From the NCBI GenBank assembly GCA_019309045.1, contig JAFDGZ010000023.1, positions 1-54,594 on the forward strand: a stretch of DNA of 54,594 nt, given 5' to 3'. A program made the position numbers and the translations under genes. Numbering within the stretch: position 1 is the stretch's first letter; each line of letters opens with the position of its first letter. Shown here piece by piece: positions 25,011 to 33,541 of the stretch. The stretch comes from Deltaproteobacteria bacterium. GTDB lineage: Bacteria > Desulfobacterota > Syntrophobacteria > BM002. The notes beneath the pieces are model-generated. The model was given only the letters and a program-made list of their open reading frames with translations. It did no database searches and was not told the DNA's origin.

Positions 25011-27782
25011 TCAAAACGGTTTCCCACACACCTCACAGATGTGCTGCCGACAAATCCACTCCTCGGTCCTGACTGCCAGTCTTTCACCAAGGATCTTGGA
25101 AATGTTGAGAAATAGCCGCGAACTTATGTGTGGGAAAATCCTTCGGAGGCGCTGCAATGATTCCCAATCTATACAGAGGACCTCGGATTCATTTACTGCA
25201 ACCACATCAGCGGTGCGGCGCACCGCATTCACCAGGGCAATTTCGCCGAAGACATCACCAGGATGAAGCTCTTGCAATTGCTCTTTTCTGCCGTCTTTTC
25301 TATCCACTTCTGCCCTTGCAGTGCCATCCAGGAGCATATACATGACCCTCTCGAGCTCATTCTTGCGAATAATATACGAGCCGGGTGAAAATGTCTGGAC
25401 GTGAGAAACCAGCACAATTTTCTTCATTTGCCACGAACTCATACCCTCAAAGAGCGGCGACTTTTTGACCACACGCTCGCGGAGATCCAGGGTGAGCATA
25501 TCCCACAGAGTAATGAGACGTGTGGAGATCAACAGCACAGGCGTAAGAAACAAATCACCTATCAGGGCAAGCAGCATTACCAGAGCCGAAAGCACACCAA
25601 AGTAAATCACTGGCACAAAGTGAGAAAAGCTCAACAAGGCGAAGCCCACAGCCAGTGCCATGGAGGTTGTCATCACCGGCCTGATTTCGCTGTGAATAGA
25701 GGTCACCATAGCCTCTTCCTGGTCATTTAGTCTCTTCATTTCACTATTGTAGCGAACCATCAGATGAACAGTATCATCTACAGCGATGCCGATGGCTATA
25801 GCAGCAATCATGGCGGTGCCCGTATTCAGCGGGATGTTGGCCAGTCCCATGATTCCGAAGATGATAATGATAGGAAAAAGGTTGGGAATCAATGAGAGGA
25901 ACCCCGCCTTGAATCGCACAAAGAGGAAGCTCATCAAAATGAAGATGACCAGAAGCAGCAAAGACAGAGATAGGGCTTGCCCGGTGGCCATGGTATCTGC
26001 CGCCTTGTTTATGAGAATTCCCTCACTGGTGACAGTATAAGAGACTCCGGGCCCCAGCGTCTTGCTCATGAAGCTCTCCAGGTCCTTTACCACCCCTCTG
26101 AGCTCGTGCGAGGAGGAAATGTTGTGCCGGACAATAATATTGGTTTTGCTGTAGTCGGCCGAGACGTACCGTTCCAGGTCATACCGTTGAAAAAGGAGAA
26201 GGTATTGAGCTATGAGGTCGGCAGATTCAGGGATCACATAGGCCTCATTTTGTCCTCCTTTCATCTCGCGATTTACCAGGGCTATGTAATCAGCCAGAGA
26301 AAGTGTTGCATCAATCCGGCCACCATCCTGCAAGTATTTCTCTATGGCAAAGATCTTGTCGAGCTTCTCTGGAAGCTTGAACGCTCCTGCCAATCCCGCA
26401 TCCAGGGTAATAAAGAAGTTTTGCGCGCCGCTCATGTCCCGATGCAGCATTCTGCTCCTGACATTAATGGGAGAGTCCTGTTTGAAATAGCCCAACAGGT
26501 CATTATTCACCCTGATCTTGAGGCTGCCCATGCCAATGAGGTAGGCCCCGGCAAGGAGTCCCCAGAGCACCACACCTCTCCTTGTCCTTACCAGCCGCAC
26601 CACCACCGTTGCTAGCCGGTTGAAAAAGGAGTGACCTGCAGCATTAACCTTTACTCGCCTCTGTGCCGGCGACTTTCTGTCGCCAAAATATCGAAGGTAG
26701 ACTGGATCCACGGAGAGAGTTATCAAGAAATTTGCCGCCAGCCCAAAGGAGGCCACCAGGCCAAATTCTCGCAGCAGGGTTATCTTGTTGACGGCGATGG
26801 AAAGAAAGCCCAGGTAGGTTGTCACGGCAGTGAGCAAAATTGCCAGACCAACCTGGTGGGCCGTGTGTTCAATGGCAGCCATGCGCTCGTGGCCCGCCTC
26901 CAGACCGGCAAAATACTCAGAAACGATGTGCATGTCTTCAGTGGAGCCTATGACAATGATCAGAGACGGCACGATGACAGTGAGGACGTTTACCGGAATA
27001 TCCAGCAAGGCCATGAAGCCGAGAGTCCAGATGATGCTCAAGCTCGCAGTCAGGCAGGGAATTATGGCTCCGTTGACGCTGCGCAAACAGACCATCAGGA
27101 TGAGCAGCACTACCCCGATTGACAGAGGCACCAGGGTCAACTGGTCGCCAAGAATGAGTTCTGCCAGCTCAGTCCGCAGATAAGGCATCCCCAGCTGGAA
27201 GACCTCCTCTACCTGCCCCTTGAGGGGCTGGATGGCTGTTTCAATATCCGCAGTGATGCGTTTGTAATAATCAGTCGCACCGCTTTTCGGTTCGACCATG
27301 ATGTTTATGGCCATGCCCTGGCCATCCCTTGATATCAGGGTTTTATACAGCAACGGGTTGTGGACGGCATCCTGGCGAATCAGAGCCAGTTCTTCAGAAT
27401 CTTCTGGAATCCAGTCCAGTAGCGGCCCTGCAAAAATGACTCCGCCGTCGTTCTTGAGATTTACGGCATTGAAAAGGCTGTCTACCCTGGTGACGCCGGG
27501 AATATCCTGCAGAGCATAATAGACGGCTTGCACAGCCTGCAGCACTCCGGGAGTGAAAAGGTTCTTGTCACGGATATAGACAACCGTAACGTCGTCGCTG
27601 CCAAAAGTCTTCAGGGCATTCTGGTAGAGGTGCAGCTCCGGGTCGCCTTCAATCATCATACCCGAGGCTGAAGCATCTATCCTGGTGCGGAGGGCAAAAT
27701 ATCCAAAGAAAACGGTAATGGCCAGTATTATAGCCAGGACAAGCAAGCCATGGTCTCTGCACCATATCATAACCCTGGCCAT
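25011..27782 (-). CDS. RND/MMPL-family transporter with C-terminal cyclic-nucleotide-binding domain
   Basis: 923 residues. Two homologous halves, each with a membrane helix, a large periplasmic domain and a five-helix bundle; sterol-sensing/MMPL-like signatures include SLIIVIGSTEDMHIVSEYF (first half) and AIAIGIAVDDTVHLMVRYN (second half) with conserved acidic residues for proton use. The helices end near residue 770. A cNBD follows (about 785-895) with GDVFGEIALVNAVRRTADVV, keeping the Glu and an Arg for the cyclic phosphate. The last residues contain CRQHICEVCGKPF, a small Cys-rich tail that might bind metal. Such pumps usually move lipids or hydrophobic compounds, often with a LolA-like periplasmic partner, and one is coded next door. 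Control by the neighbouring cyclase is inferred. Confidence 0.92.
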   Translation of the reverse strand: MARVMIWCRDHGLLVLAIILAITVFFGYFALRTRIDASASGMMIEGDPELHLYQNALKTFGSDDVTVVYIRDKNLFTPGVLQAVQAVYYALQDIPGVTRVDSLFNAVNLKNDGGVIFAGPLLDWIPEDSEELALIRQDAVHNPLLYKTLISRDGQGMAINIMVEPKSGATDYYKRITADIETAIQPLKGQVEEVFQLGMPYLRTELAELILGDQLTLVPLSIGVVLLILMVCLRSVNGAIIPCLTASLSIIWTLGFMALLDIPVNVLTVIVPSLIIVIGSTEDMHIVSEYFAGLEAGHERMAAIEHTAHQVGLAILLTAVTTYLGFLSIAVNKITLLREFGLVASFGLAANFLITLSVDPVYLRYFGDRKSPAQRRVKVNAAGHSFFNRLATVVVRLVRTRRGVVLWGLLAGAYLIGMGSLKIRVNNDLLGYFKQDSPINVRSRMLHRDMSGAQNFFITLDAGLAGAFKLPEKLDKIFAIEKYLQDGGRIDATLSLADYIALVNREMKGGQNEAYVIPESADLIAQYLLLFQRYDLERYVSADYSKTNIIVRHNISSSHELRGVVKDLESFMSKTLGPGVSYTVTSEGILINKAADTMATGQALSLSLLLLVIFILMSFLFVRFKAGFLSLIPNLFPIIIIFGIMGLANIPLNTGTAMIAAIAIGIAVDDTVHLMVRYNSEMKRLNDQEEAMVTSIHSEIRPVMTTSMALAVGFALLSFSHFVPVIYFGVLSALVMLLALIGDLFLTPVLLISTRLITLWDMLTLDLRERVVKKSPLFEGMSSWQMKKIVLVSHVQTFSPGSYIIRKNELERVMYMLLDGTARAEVDRKDGRKEQLQELHPGDVFGEIALVNAVRRTADVVAVNESEVLCIDWESLQRLRRIFPHISSRLFLNISKILGERLAVRTEEWICRQHICEVCGKPF

Positions 27783-27971
27783 AAGGAGCCTCTCAGAAAG
27801 AATCGGTTGCCATTACAAGCGGCGGTATCAATGAAGGCTGTGGGCAAATTCACGACTATGGAAGAGGATGCTTGCTGTCATCCGCCCCGCCTTCCATATC
27901 TCCAGTTCCAGCCCGTTTCACCTGACAGGCCTTCCGAGATTATCATTGTGGCGTCAGGGCGGTTTTTTAAT

Positions 27972-28790
27972 TTACTTCTTTGTTTTGGCTTGTTTTACGT
28001 GCTTACCTTTCAGGATGAAATGGGTGGTAAACATTTCATTGGGCATATCTATATTGATCTTTCTTTCGAGAGATTTGAGAATGGTCTTGTGGCGGCGTTG
28101 GACGTTTTCCATAGTCCCCTGTTGGGGCCTCCATACTTCAGAGGTCACCTGCTCCCAGTCTGATCCCTGAAGTACTTTCAGTAACTTGCCGCGTTTATCA
28201 TAAAACTCGGCTTTTGGAGAAAAAAATGTGTCCTGCCGAACCCAGATGATCCGTTTACTGTAACCGCTGTCTCTCTTGGCTTCTCTGGTATTCGGCACTG
28301 CCTCCACAACAAAGCATGGTTTGCCGTCAATGATCTCATCCGGCAGACGGTAATAGGCGTGCATGCTCAAATCATCTGTGCGCATGTCTTCATAAGCAAA
28401 ATCAGTCCCCATAAAATAGGTTCGCTGATTTCCCTTGGCAATCCGCCGCAGATTCCCCAGGGCCGGCAGGTATAAGTACTGCTCATCTTCTTCATTCCTG
28501 TGCTGAATAAGCAACAGGGCTGTACCACGAACATCAGCGGGACTCAAGAATACCAGCAGGGTCCGATAAATATCCGGTTCTACTTCTTTGATATAACGGC
28601 AGACCTCTCTCTTTTCCTGGTTGCCCTGAGAGTCCACCAGTATCATTTCAAAAAGCTCTTGTTCCGTCCTGGTCTTCTGCCGCCGGCCCGCTTCTTCCAG
28701 AATCTGTCGCCCGCTCATTTCCACAGCCGGACTGAAGGCGGGAATACACAAGAGTCCTGTGAGGAGCAGCGCCACCATTCTCAACATCAT
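27972..28790 (-). CDS. Periplasmic LolA-like protein (outer membrane lipoprotein-sorting family)
   Basis: 272 residues with a signal peptide (about 1-22, MVALLLTGLLCIPAFSPAV). The mature part has the LolA/LppX-like pattern found beside RND/MMPL pumps: ILVDSQGNQEKREVCRYIKE, LLIQHRNEEDEQYLYLPALG, YEDMRTDDLSMHAYYRL and KRIIWVRQDTFFSPKAEFYD. These proteins carry lipids or lipoproteins through the periplasm in a curved beta sheet. It lies 190 bases upstream of the RND gene in transcription order and very likely works with it. The product carried is unknown. A tandem lysine-rich tail (KGKHVKQAKTKK) ends the protein. Confidence 0.87.
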   Translation of the reverse strand: MMLRMVALLLTGLLCIPAFSPAVEMSGRQILEEAGRRQKTRTEQELFEMILVDSQGNQEKREVCRYIKEVEPDIYRTLLVFLSPADVRGTALLLIQHRNEEDEQYLYLPALGNLRRIAKGNQRTYFMGTDFAYEDMRTDDLSMHAYYRLPDEIIDGKPCFVVEAVPNTREAKRDSGYSKRIIWVRQDTFFSPKAEFYDKRGKLLKVLQGSDWEQVTSEVWRPQQGTMENVQRRHKTILKSLERKINIDMPNEMFTTHFILKGKHVKQAKTKK

Positions 28791-29898
28791 AAGGTACCCT
28801 CCCGCTGTGCACTCTTGGGTGTTCAGTGCTTATCCAATCGAAATGCCCCGAGTCGGAGCAGTTTCTAAATCCGAGATAGCCAAATTATGTGTCATTAAAA
28901 GGCCCGGACAAAACAAGACATATCTTGGTCAGAATGTATATACCCTTTTTGATACTACAAAGATGCCAGGATAGCAAGATGCAAGGCACATGGTGCAGGG
29001 TGCCGGGTAAAGATGCCTGGCAACGTGACTCGTTTTCTTGCTCTGTCAGTACCACACCTCTAACGTGAGCCGTTTACCCAAATGCGCTCCATAACCCCAC
29101 CCAACAACAGAACTGGCAACACCTGCCAACCCAGGCTAAAGCCTGCGGCTACCTGAGATATCTGACTATGCTATTTGCGGAGCAGCCACTCCCGCCAAGC
29201 ACCTCCGCTCGAGGACCCCGGTTGCGGTCAGGGTTACGATGCCCGTTTCGTCCAGCGGCCACGGCTTTCGGCTATTCTTATTATCTCAGACATAGGCCAA
29301 TCAGAACAGCCCTCCTGGTGAGACGGCGGGAATGGCTGCGCAGCAAAGAGCATTCGGAGCTACCGACAACTCATTTCTAGGAGCTCGGCTACGGTTACGG
29401 TCACGAGGCCCGTTTCGGCTCTCGGCAACGGCTCTCGGCTATTTACCTGGAAAAACTCATGGAAAAAACCTCCAAGTGTAACGGCAGGAATGGCTGCGCA
29501 GCAAAGAACATTCGGAGCCACCGACAACTCATTACCCGCCAAAAGAACAACCAAGGTTAATATGAAAACATGCCATGCCCAAAGGCCAACTGCGGCTGCC
29601 TGGAATTTGCGACTATGTTCTTTGCGGAGCAGCCCTTCCTGCCAAGCACCTCCGCTCGAGGACCCCGGTTGAGGTCAGGGCTCCATAAGCCTGCCCAACA
29701 ACAGAACTGGCAACACTTGCCAACCCAGGCTAAAGCCTGCGTTGTCCTGTGTTGATATCGATTTCGAGAAGCAATAGTCCCGTGGCACCGTTGTAATAGC
29801 GGCCGCAGGCTTGGCTTTGAGGCTAGCCAGCAGCAGCGCGGCGGTAAAGGGGGTGCACTTTTATTTTGCCGTCAACCGATAACCGATAACCCTCTCCC
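28791..29898. repeat. 1.1-kb repeat island
   Basis: No gene seen. Beyond the first 200 bases nearly everything is repeat: hairpins CCAGGCTAAAGCCTGCGG (29131-29147) and CAGGCTAAAGCCTGCG (29726-29741), REP-like arms (about 29224-29270 and 29388-29440), two GAATGGCTGCGCAGCAAAGA units (about 29330 and 29489), inverted forms TTCTTTGCGGAGCAGCCCTT (about 29619) and similar near 29170, and an inverted copy of the composite unit (29723-29880) whose forward copies are at about 10270-10420 and 38110-38270. Confidence 0.65.
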
Positions 29899-31509
29899 CT
29901 ATGCCTTGCGCCCTGCGCCTTGCGCCTTTTCCAATAACCGCTGTTCCATAGAGACCAGGGGGCGCACCCTGATGCCAGCCTGTAATCCTTCAACAGGGCA
30001 TTTGTTTTCACAGATACCGCAGCCGATACAACGATCTAGAATCACCACTGGCAGCTTCACTGTGACCACTTTCCCATGGGGATTCATCTTTTTCTGGGGT
30101 CTCAGCACTATCGCCTTGGGCGAGGTGGGACAATGCTCTTCGCAAACCAGACAGTTCTGTCCACGAGCGTAAGGAATGCACCGACTCGGATCAGTCACTG
30201 CTTTGCCGATCACAGTGCGCTGCTTTTCAGCCACCGAAAGTGCCCTGATGGCCCCTGTGGGGCAGGCCTGACCGCAAAGAGTGCAGTGAAACTCACAGTA
30301 TCCCTGGCGGGGAACAAGGCTTGGTGTCCACAAGGCATCGAGGCCACCTTGCAATAGGAGCGGCTGCAGGCCGTTGGTGACACAGACTTTCATGCAGGCA
30401 CCGCAGCGAAGGCAGCGCTGCAGAAACTCAGATTCTGGCAAGGCGCCAGCAGGCCTGATAGCTTGTGCCTGCGCCCGCTTAGATCCCACCTTGAGCAGGG
30501 GCAAAGATACTGCAGCGCTCACGACTGCCAGAACGATCCTCCGTCTACCAATGTCGGGATGCGGCACTGCTGGCTGGGAAGCTTTGAACCTGTATTGCAC
30601 CCTATTTTCCCGGCAACTGACCTGGCAGCTCATGCAGAGAATACACTCTCGGAGATTCTGACGGCCGCTCTCTGTTGCAAATGAATCCATTTTACACAGA
30701 AACTTGCACTCGCCACAGTCCCCGCAGAGTTTGGCGGGCAGGCGGCGCAGACGGCGCCAGCGGGCGAACAAGCCAAACAGGGCTCCCAGGGGACAGAGGT
30801 TCTTGCACCAGAATCTGCGTTCAACCAGTTCGAGGAGCAACACTCCTATGAAGAGCAGGCCAGTAAAAACTAGTAAATGATAGGACAGGGCGCGCTCCGC
30901 CAACAACGGCCCCTTCAAGACGCTATAGATGGCATCCAGACTATCGCCCCATTTTTCCGGGGAGAGTCCGAACAACAAGTCGAAGAGCCGCTCTCCGGAA
31001 TAGGAAGCAGCTGGATAGATTGCCAGAGCAAGAGAACGGAAAAAGAGTGCCAGAGGATCAAAGATGCCAATCCAGTTAAAGCCAAAGATCGCCAGTACAA
31101 TCAGGACTAGCAGCAGGAGGTATTTGATCAGGCGGTAAGAGGGAGAGAGGTTGCCAGGTTGTCTCCCACGCCGTGCATTCAGGGCTGTACCAATGCCATC
31201 GAACAGGGCCCCCAGCGGGCAAATCCAGGCGCAGAAAAATCTGCCCAACAAAACTGTCAGCAGTAAAACAGCCAGGGCAGGCAGAAAAAACCACGTCCAT
31301 CGCCAGGAAGCAACGATCTCAGATAACCAGAGAAGGGGATCGAGCCGAAAAAAAAGGTGAAGCGGGCCCTGCAACAGATTTTGATCCTGGTAACGGTAGC
31401 GAAGAAAAAGATAGAGGAAAAAACAGAGTGAAATTACCTGGCTGAAACGGCGAAGCCACAGCCACGCCAACCCACGCTGGCGCAGGCCGTTCCCCGACTG
31501 CTCGCTCAT
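29899..31509 (-). CDS. Polyferredoxin membrane protein, NapH-like and NapG-like parts joined
   Basis: 536 residues. The N-terminal part (about 1-260) has five or six helices and two NapH/CcoG-type motifs CxxxCPxGAL (CAWICPLGALFDG, CKNLCPLGALFG). It is followed by CGDCGECKFLCKM and CILCMSCQVSC. The C-terminal part (about 350-520) adds four ferredoxin-like clusters (CLRCGACMKVC, CTLCGQACP, CLVCEEHCP, CIGCGICENKCPVEG), as in NapG/MauM. Such proteins pass electrons between the quinone pool and periplasmic or cytoplasmic partners. It overlaps the DUF362 gene by 4 bases (ATGA). No nitrate reductase is present, so the partner is probably the DUF362 protein or the hydrogenases nearby. The fusion of H and G parts is inferred from order and length. 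Confidence 0.85.
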   Translation of the reverse strand: MSEQSGNGLRQRGLAWLWLRRFSQVISLCFFLYLFLRYRYQDQNLLQGPLHLFFRLDPLLWLSEIVASWRWTWFFLPALAVLLLTVLLGRFFCAWICPLGALFDGIGTALNARRGRQPGNLSPSYRLIKYLLLLVLIVLAIFGFNWIGIFDPLALFFRSLALAIYPAASYSGERLFDLLFGLSPEKWGDSLDAIYSVLKGPLLAERALSYHLLVFTGLLFIGVLLLELVERRFWCKNLCPLGALFGLFARWRRLRRLPAKLCGDCGECKFLCKMDSFATESGRQNLRECILCMSCQVSCRENRVQYRFKASQPAVPHPDIGRRRIVLAVVSAAVSLPLLKVGSKRAQAQAIRPAGALPESEFLQRCLRCGACMKVCVTNGLQPLLLQGGLDALWTPSLVPRQGYCEFHCTLCGQACPTGAIRALSVAEKQRTVIGKAVTDPSRCIPYARGQNCLVCEEHCPTSPKAIVLRPQKKMNPHGKVVTVKLPVVILDRCIGCGICENKCPVEGLQAGIRVRPLVSMEQRLLEKAQGAGRKA

Positions 31510-32429
31510 ACTTCCACCAGGTTGATTTTGTTCAGGTCTATCTGGCCAAAACCCATCTGATATCCGTAGCGAATGTAACCGATGTCCTCACCTTGCAGGC
31601 CAAAAAGGGTGGCTGCATAAGAGTCGACCGCTACGGGATCAGCACTGGCCGCTACCCGGTTGAGCACCCGGACATCATCCAGGCTGCCCCCCGAAGGTCC
31701 ATTTGCCACCATCATGTGGGTGGCATCTATAATGCTCAGATCAGCCCGCAAACCAGTGTTCAGATCGGCAATGTGCTGATGCAGACCGCCCACGTGCAAC
31801 CGCTCCCGCCGTCCGCCCACCAATCCCATGATGTTTTTCATGCTCAAGCTCAAACGGGCACTGCCATGCTGCTTTGCAGGGGCAGCGACAATCAGGACGT
31901 CAGCCTCCAGAGCATCCCGGTAAAAGGGCCACTGTTTCAGGGAAACTCCGCGGGGTAACTTCACTTCCACAAAGCGCCTGGGATTCAAATGTTTGATCTT
32001 TGCCCTGTCACTGCCAATACTTCTAACTGCATCCAGAATGCCACTATCCCTATAGCACCGCCGCGGATCGTTGCAAGGACGATCCATCACAGTTACCTCT
32101 CCGGCTCCAGCTTCGAGACAGAGCTCCACCAGCCGTTTCACCACCAGCGGATTAGTATTGGCGCCAAACTCCGGCCTCCTGTCCCAGCTGATATTCGGTT
32201 TGACCACCACCCGCTGGCCGGGCTTGACAAATCGTTCCATACCCCCCAGGGCATGCATGATGTCGGTAAGCAGGCGAGAATAATCCTGGTTAGTGCCAGT
32301 TGCCACCCGAGGCAAATCCGGAGCAGCCAGGGCAAATTCAGAGAAAAACTTCTGGAAGAGGCTTCCATCCAGACCAAGAGCCATGGCGAAGGTGGCAAGC
32401 ATTCTCTTGAGAAAAGTTCTCCTTCGCAT
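31506..32429 (-). CDS. Tat-exported DUF362 protein
   Basis: 307 residues from the ATG at 32429. The start is chosen because AGGAGAGAGGT lies directly in front of it and it places RRRTFLKRMLATFAMALG at the N-terminus, a twin-arginine signal. A longer reading begins at 32486. The body has the DUF362 pattern: GQRVVVKPNISWDRRPEFGA (about 100), VTVMDRPCNDPRRC, ADVLIVAAPAKQHGSARLSL and KNIMGLVGGRR. DUF362 proteins often sit beside ferredoxin-like membrane proteins and are thought to be redox proteins of unknown substrate. Tat export suggests folding or cofactor insertion in the cytoplasm. It is co-transcribed with the polyferredoxin gene. Confidence 0.87.
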   Translation of the reverse strand: MRRRTFLKRMLATFAMALGLDGSLFQKFFSEFALAAPDLPRVATGTNQDYSRLLTDIMHALGGMERFVKPGQRVVVKPNISWDRRPEFGANTNPLVVKRLVELCLEAGAGEVTVMDRPCNDPRRCYRDSGILDAVRSIGSDRAKIKHLNPRRFVEVKLPRGVSLKQWPFYRDALEADVLIVAAPAKQHGSARLSLSMKNIMGLVGGRRERLHVGGLHQHIADLNTGLRADLSIIDATHMMVANGPSGGSLDDVRVLNRVAASADPVAVDSYAATLFGLQGEDIGYIRYGYQMGFGQIDLNKINLVEV

Positions 32430-32644
32430 ACCTCTCTCCTGAAATCCATATGCAAATACGCTAGCACCTTTTATATCAGCATGCAAGAGTTACTTTACCT
32501 TAAAAGAATCATATTCATGTAAGTGTGTACAAAAATGTTCATGAGACTTTCTAGACGATCTCTCACTGGTAATGCATCCGCCATACCAGCCTATCCTTTT
32601 GGTGCAATACTCCTTCGTTACTGCTGGGTCAGATAGGGAAAGCT

Positions 32645-33121
32645 TCATGGGGTGTTCTCTATATGAGTGCTCACCTCTTCCAGCACCAGCTCCAGAAGCT
32701 TCGGCATCTTCGCTGCTACAATCGGGCTCAGTTCCATGCCCCAACCGATCACTGCTGGTTCCATGCCGTAGATCACCGCAGGACCAATTTGATAGCCCAT
32801 CAATTCCGCCATCTTCATCAGATGAGCAAAATCCACCTGGTGTAGACTCAGGGGTTGCTCTTGATTTTCTTGCAGGTCTTCAGGCCGACAGCGGTATATG
32901 TCCCCAGGCTCACCGCCTGCTTTTATTACATCTATAATGATTACCCGGCGCGCCTTGTGCAGATGCGGCAGCAGGTCTAACGTGGAAGTACCGCCATCCA
33001 CTACCTCCACCTCTGCTGGGAGCTTGCGCCTCATCAGCTCCTGAACAGCATGAATGCCCACACCCTCGTCTGACATGAGAAGATTGCCAACACCAAGTAT
33101 GACGATTTTGCCTTCAAACAT
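32645..33121 (-). CDS. [NiFe]-hydrogenase maturation endopeptidase (HyaD/HybD/HycI family)
   Basis: 158 residues. The family marks are all present: VILGVGNLLMSDEGVGIHAV with the Ni-binding Glu (about 8-27), VEVVDGGTSTLDLLP with the Asp (about 39-53), and VIIIDVIKAGGEPG and HQVDF (about 60-98) with the His. The enzyme cuts the C-terminal peptide of the hydrogenase large subunit after Ni insertion. The nearby HysA has a 15-residue tail after DP-Sec-LGCAVH and is the obvious substrate. The MvhA-like protein at 21416 has no tail and should not need it. It is separated from hysA by repeat DNA and a terminator, so it is not in the same transcript. Confidence 0.92.
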   Translation of the reverse strand: MFEGKIVILGVGNLLMSDEGVGIHAVQELMRRKLPAEVEVVDGGTSTLDLLPHLHKARRVIIIDVIKAGGEPGDIYRCRPEDLQENQEQPLSLHQVDFAHLMKMAELMGYQIGPAVIYGMEPAVIGWGMELSPIVAAKMPKLLELVLEEVSTHIENTP

Positions 33122-33475
33122 TTTCCGCTACCCTTTTGACTATTACGCTGACGGCCAGGGCTATGAGGTCAGTTTCGACTAGCGGCTATGTCAATCGGTT
33201 CTTTATTCGTTGCTGTGACCCGTTTACTGTCGCGGCAAGATGCCGCTCCCACAGAAAGAAATTGTTGCTCATATCCTTCTGTGGGAGCAGCGTCTCGCTG
33301 CGATACCTCAATCGGCCAATCATTACACCTTGCCGTCAACCGTCTAACGAAACGCGCTTCGTAACCGTAGCCACAAACCATGCTCCAAAGCCTCACAACG
33401 CAGTCTGAAGCCTGCGGCTACCAATATATTGCCAAGACGTCTACTGATAACCAATAAGCGATAACTGACAATCCC
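33122..33475. repeat. Repeat block between hysA and the maturation protease gene
   Basis: No gene seen. It contains a degenerate REP-like arm (about 33150), CGCGGCAAGATGCCGCTCCC (about 33233) with an inverted partner CTGTGGGAGCAGCGTCTCGC (about 33280), a CTAACGAAACGCGCTTCGTA arm (about 33344), and a hairpin copy with mutated left arm (33399-33416) followed by GGCTACCAATATATTGCCA. Confidence 0.6.
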
Positions 33476-33511
33476 AAAAAAGAGGCTGCCCAGAACATCC
33501 TCTGAGCAGCC
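33476..33511 (-). terminator. Rho-independent terminator of hysBA
   Basis: An 11-base-pair stem (33484-33494 with 33501-33511, one G-T pair) is followed in the minus direction by TCTTTTTT. It lies 30 bases after the hysA stop at 33542. It also supports the longer, selenocysteine-containing reading: the first TGA would leave about 100 bases of conserved coding sequence before the terminator. Confidence 0.82.
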
Positions 33512-33541
33512 CCCCAATCGAGCAGTTTAACTTTTCCGAGA

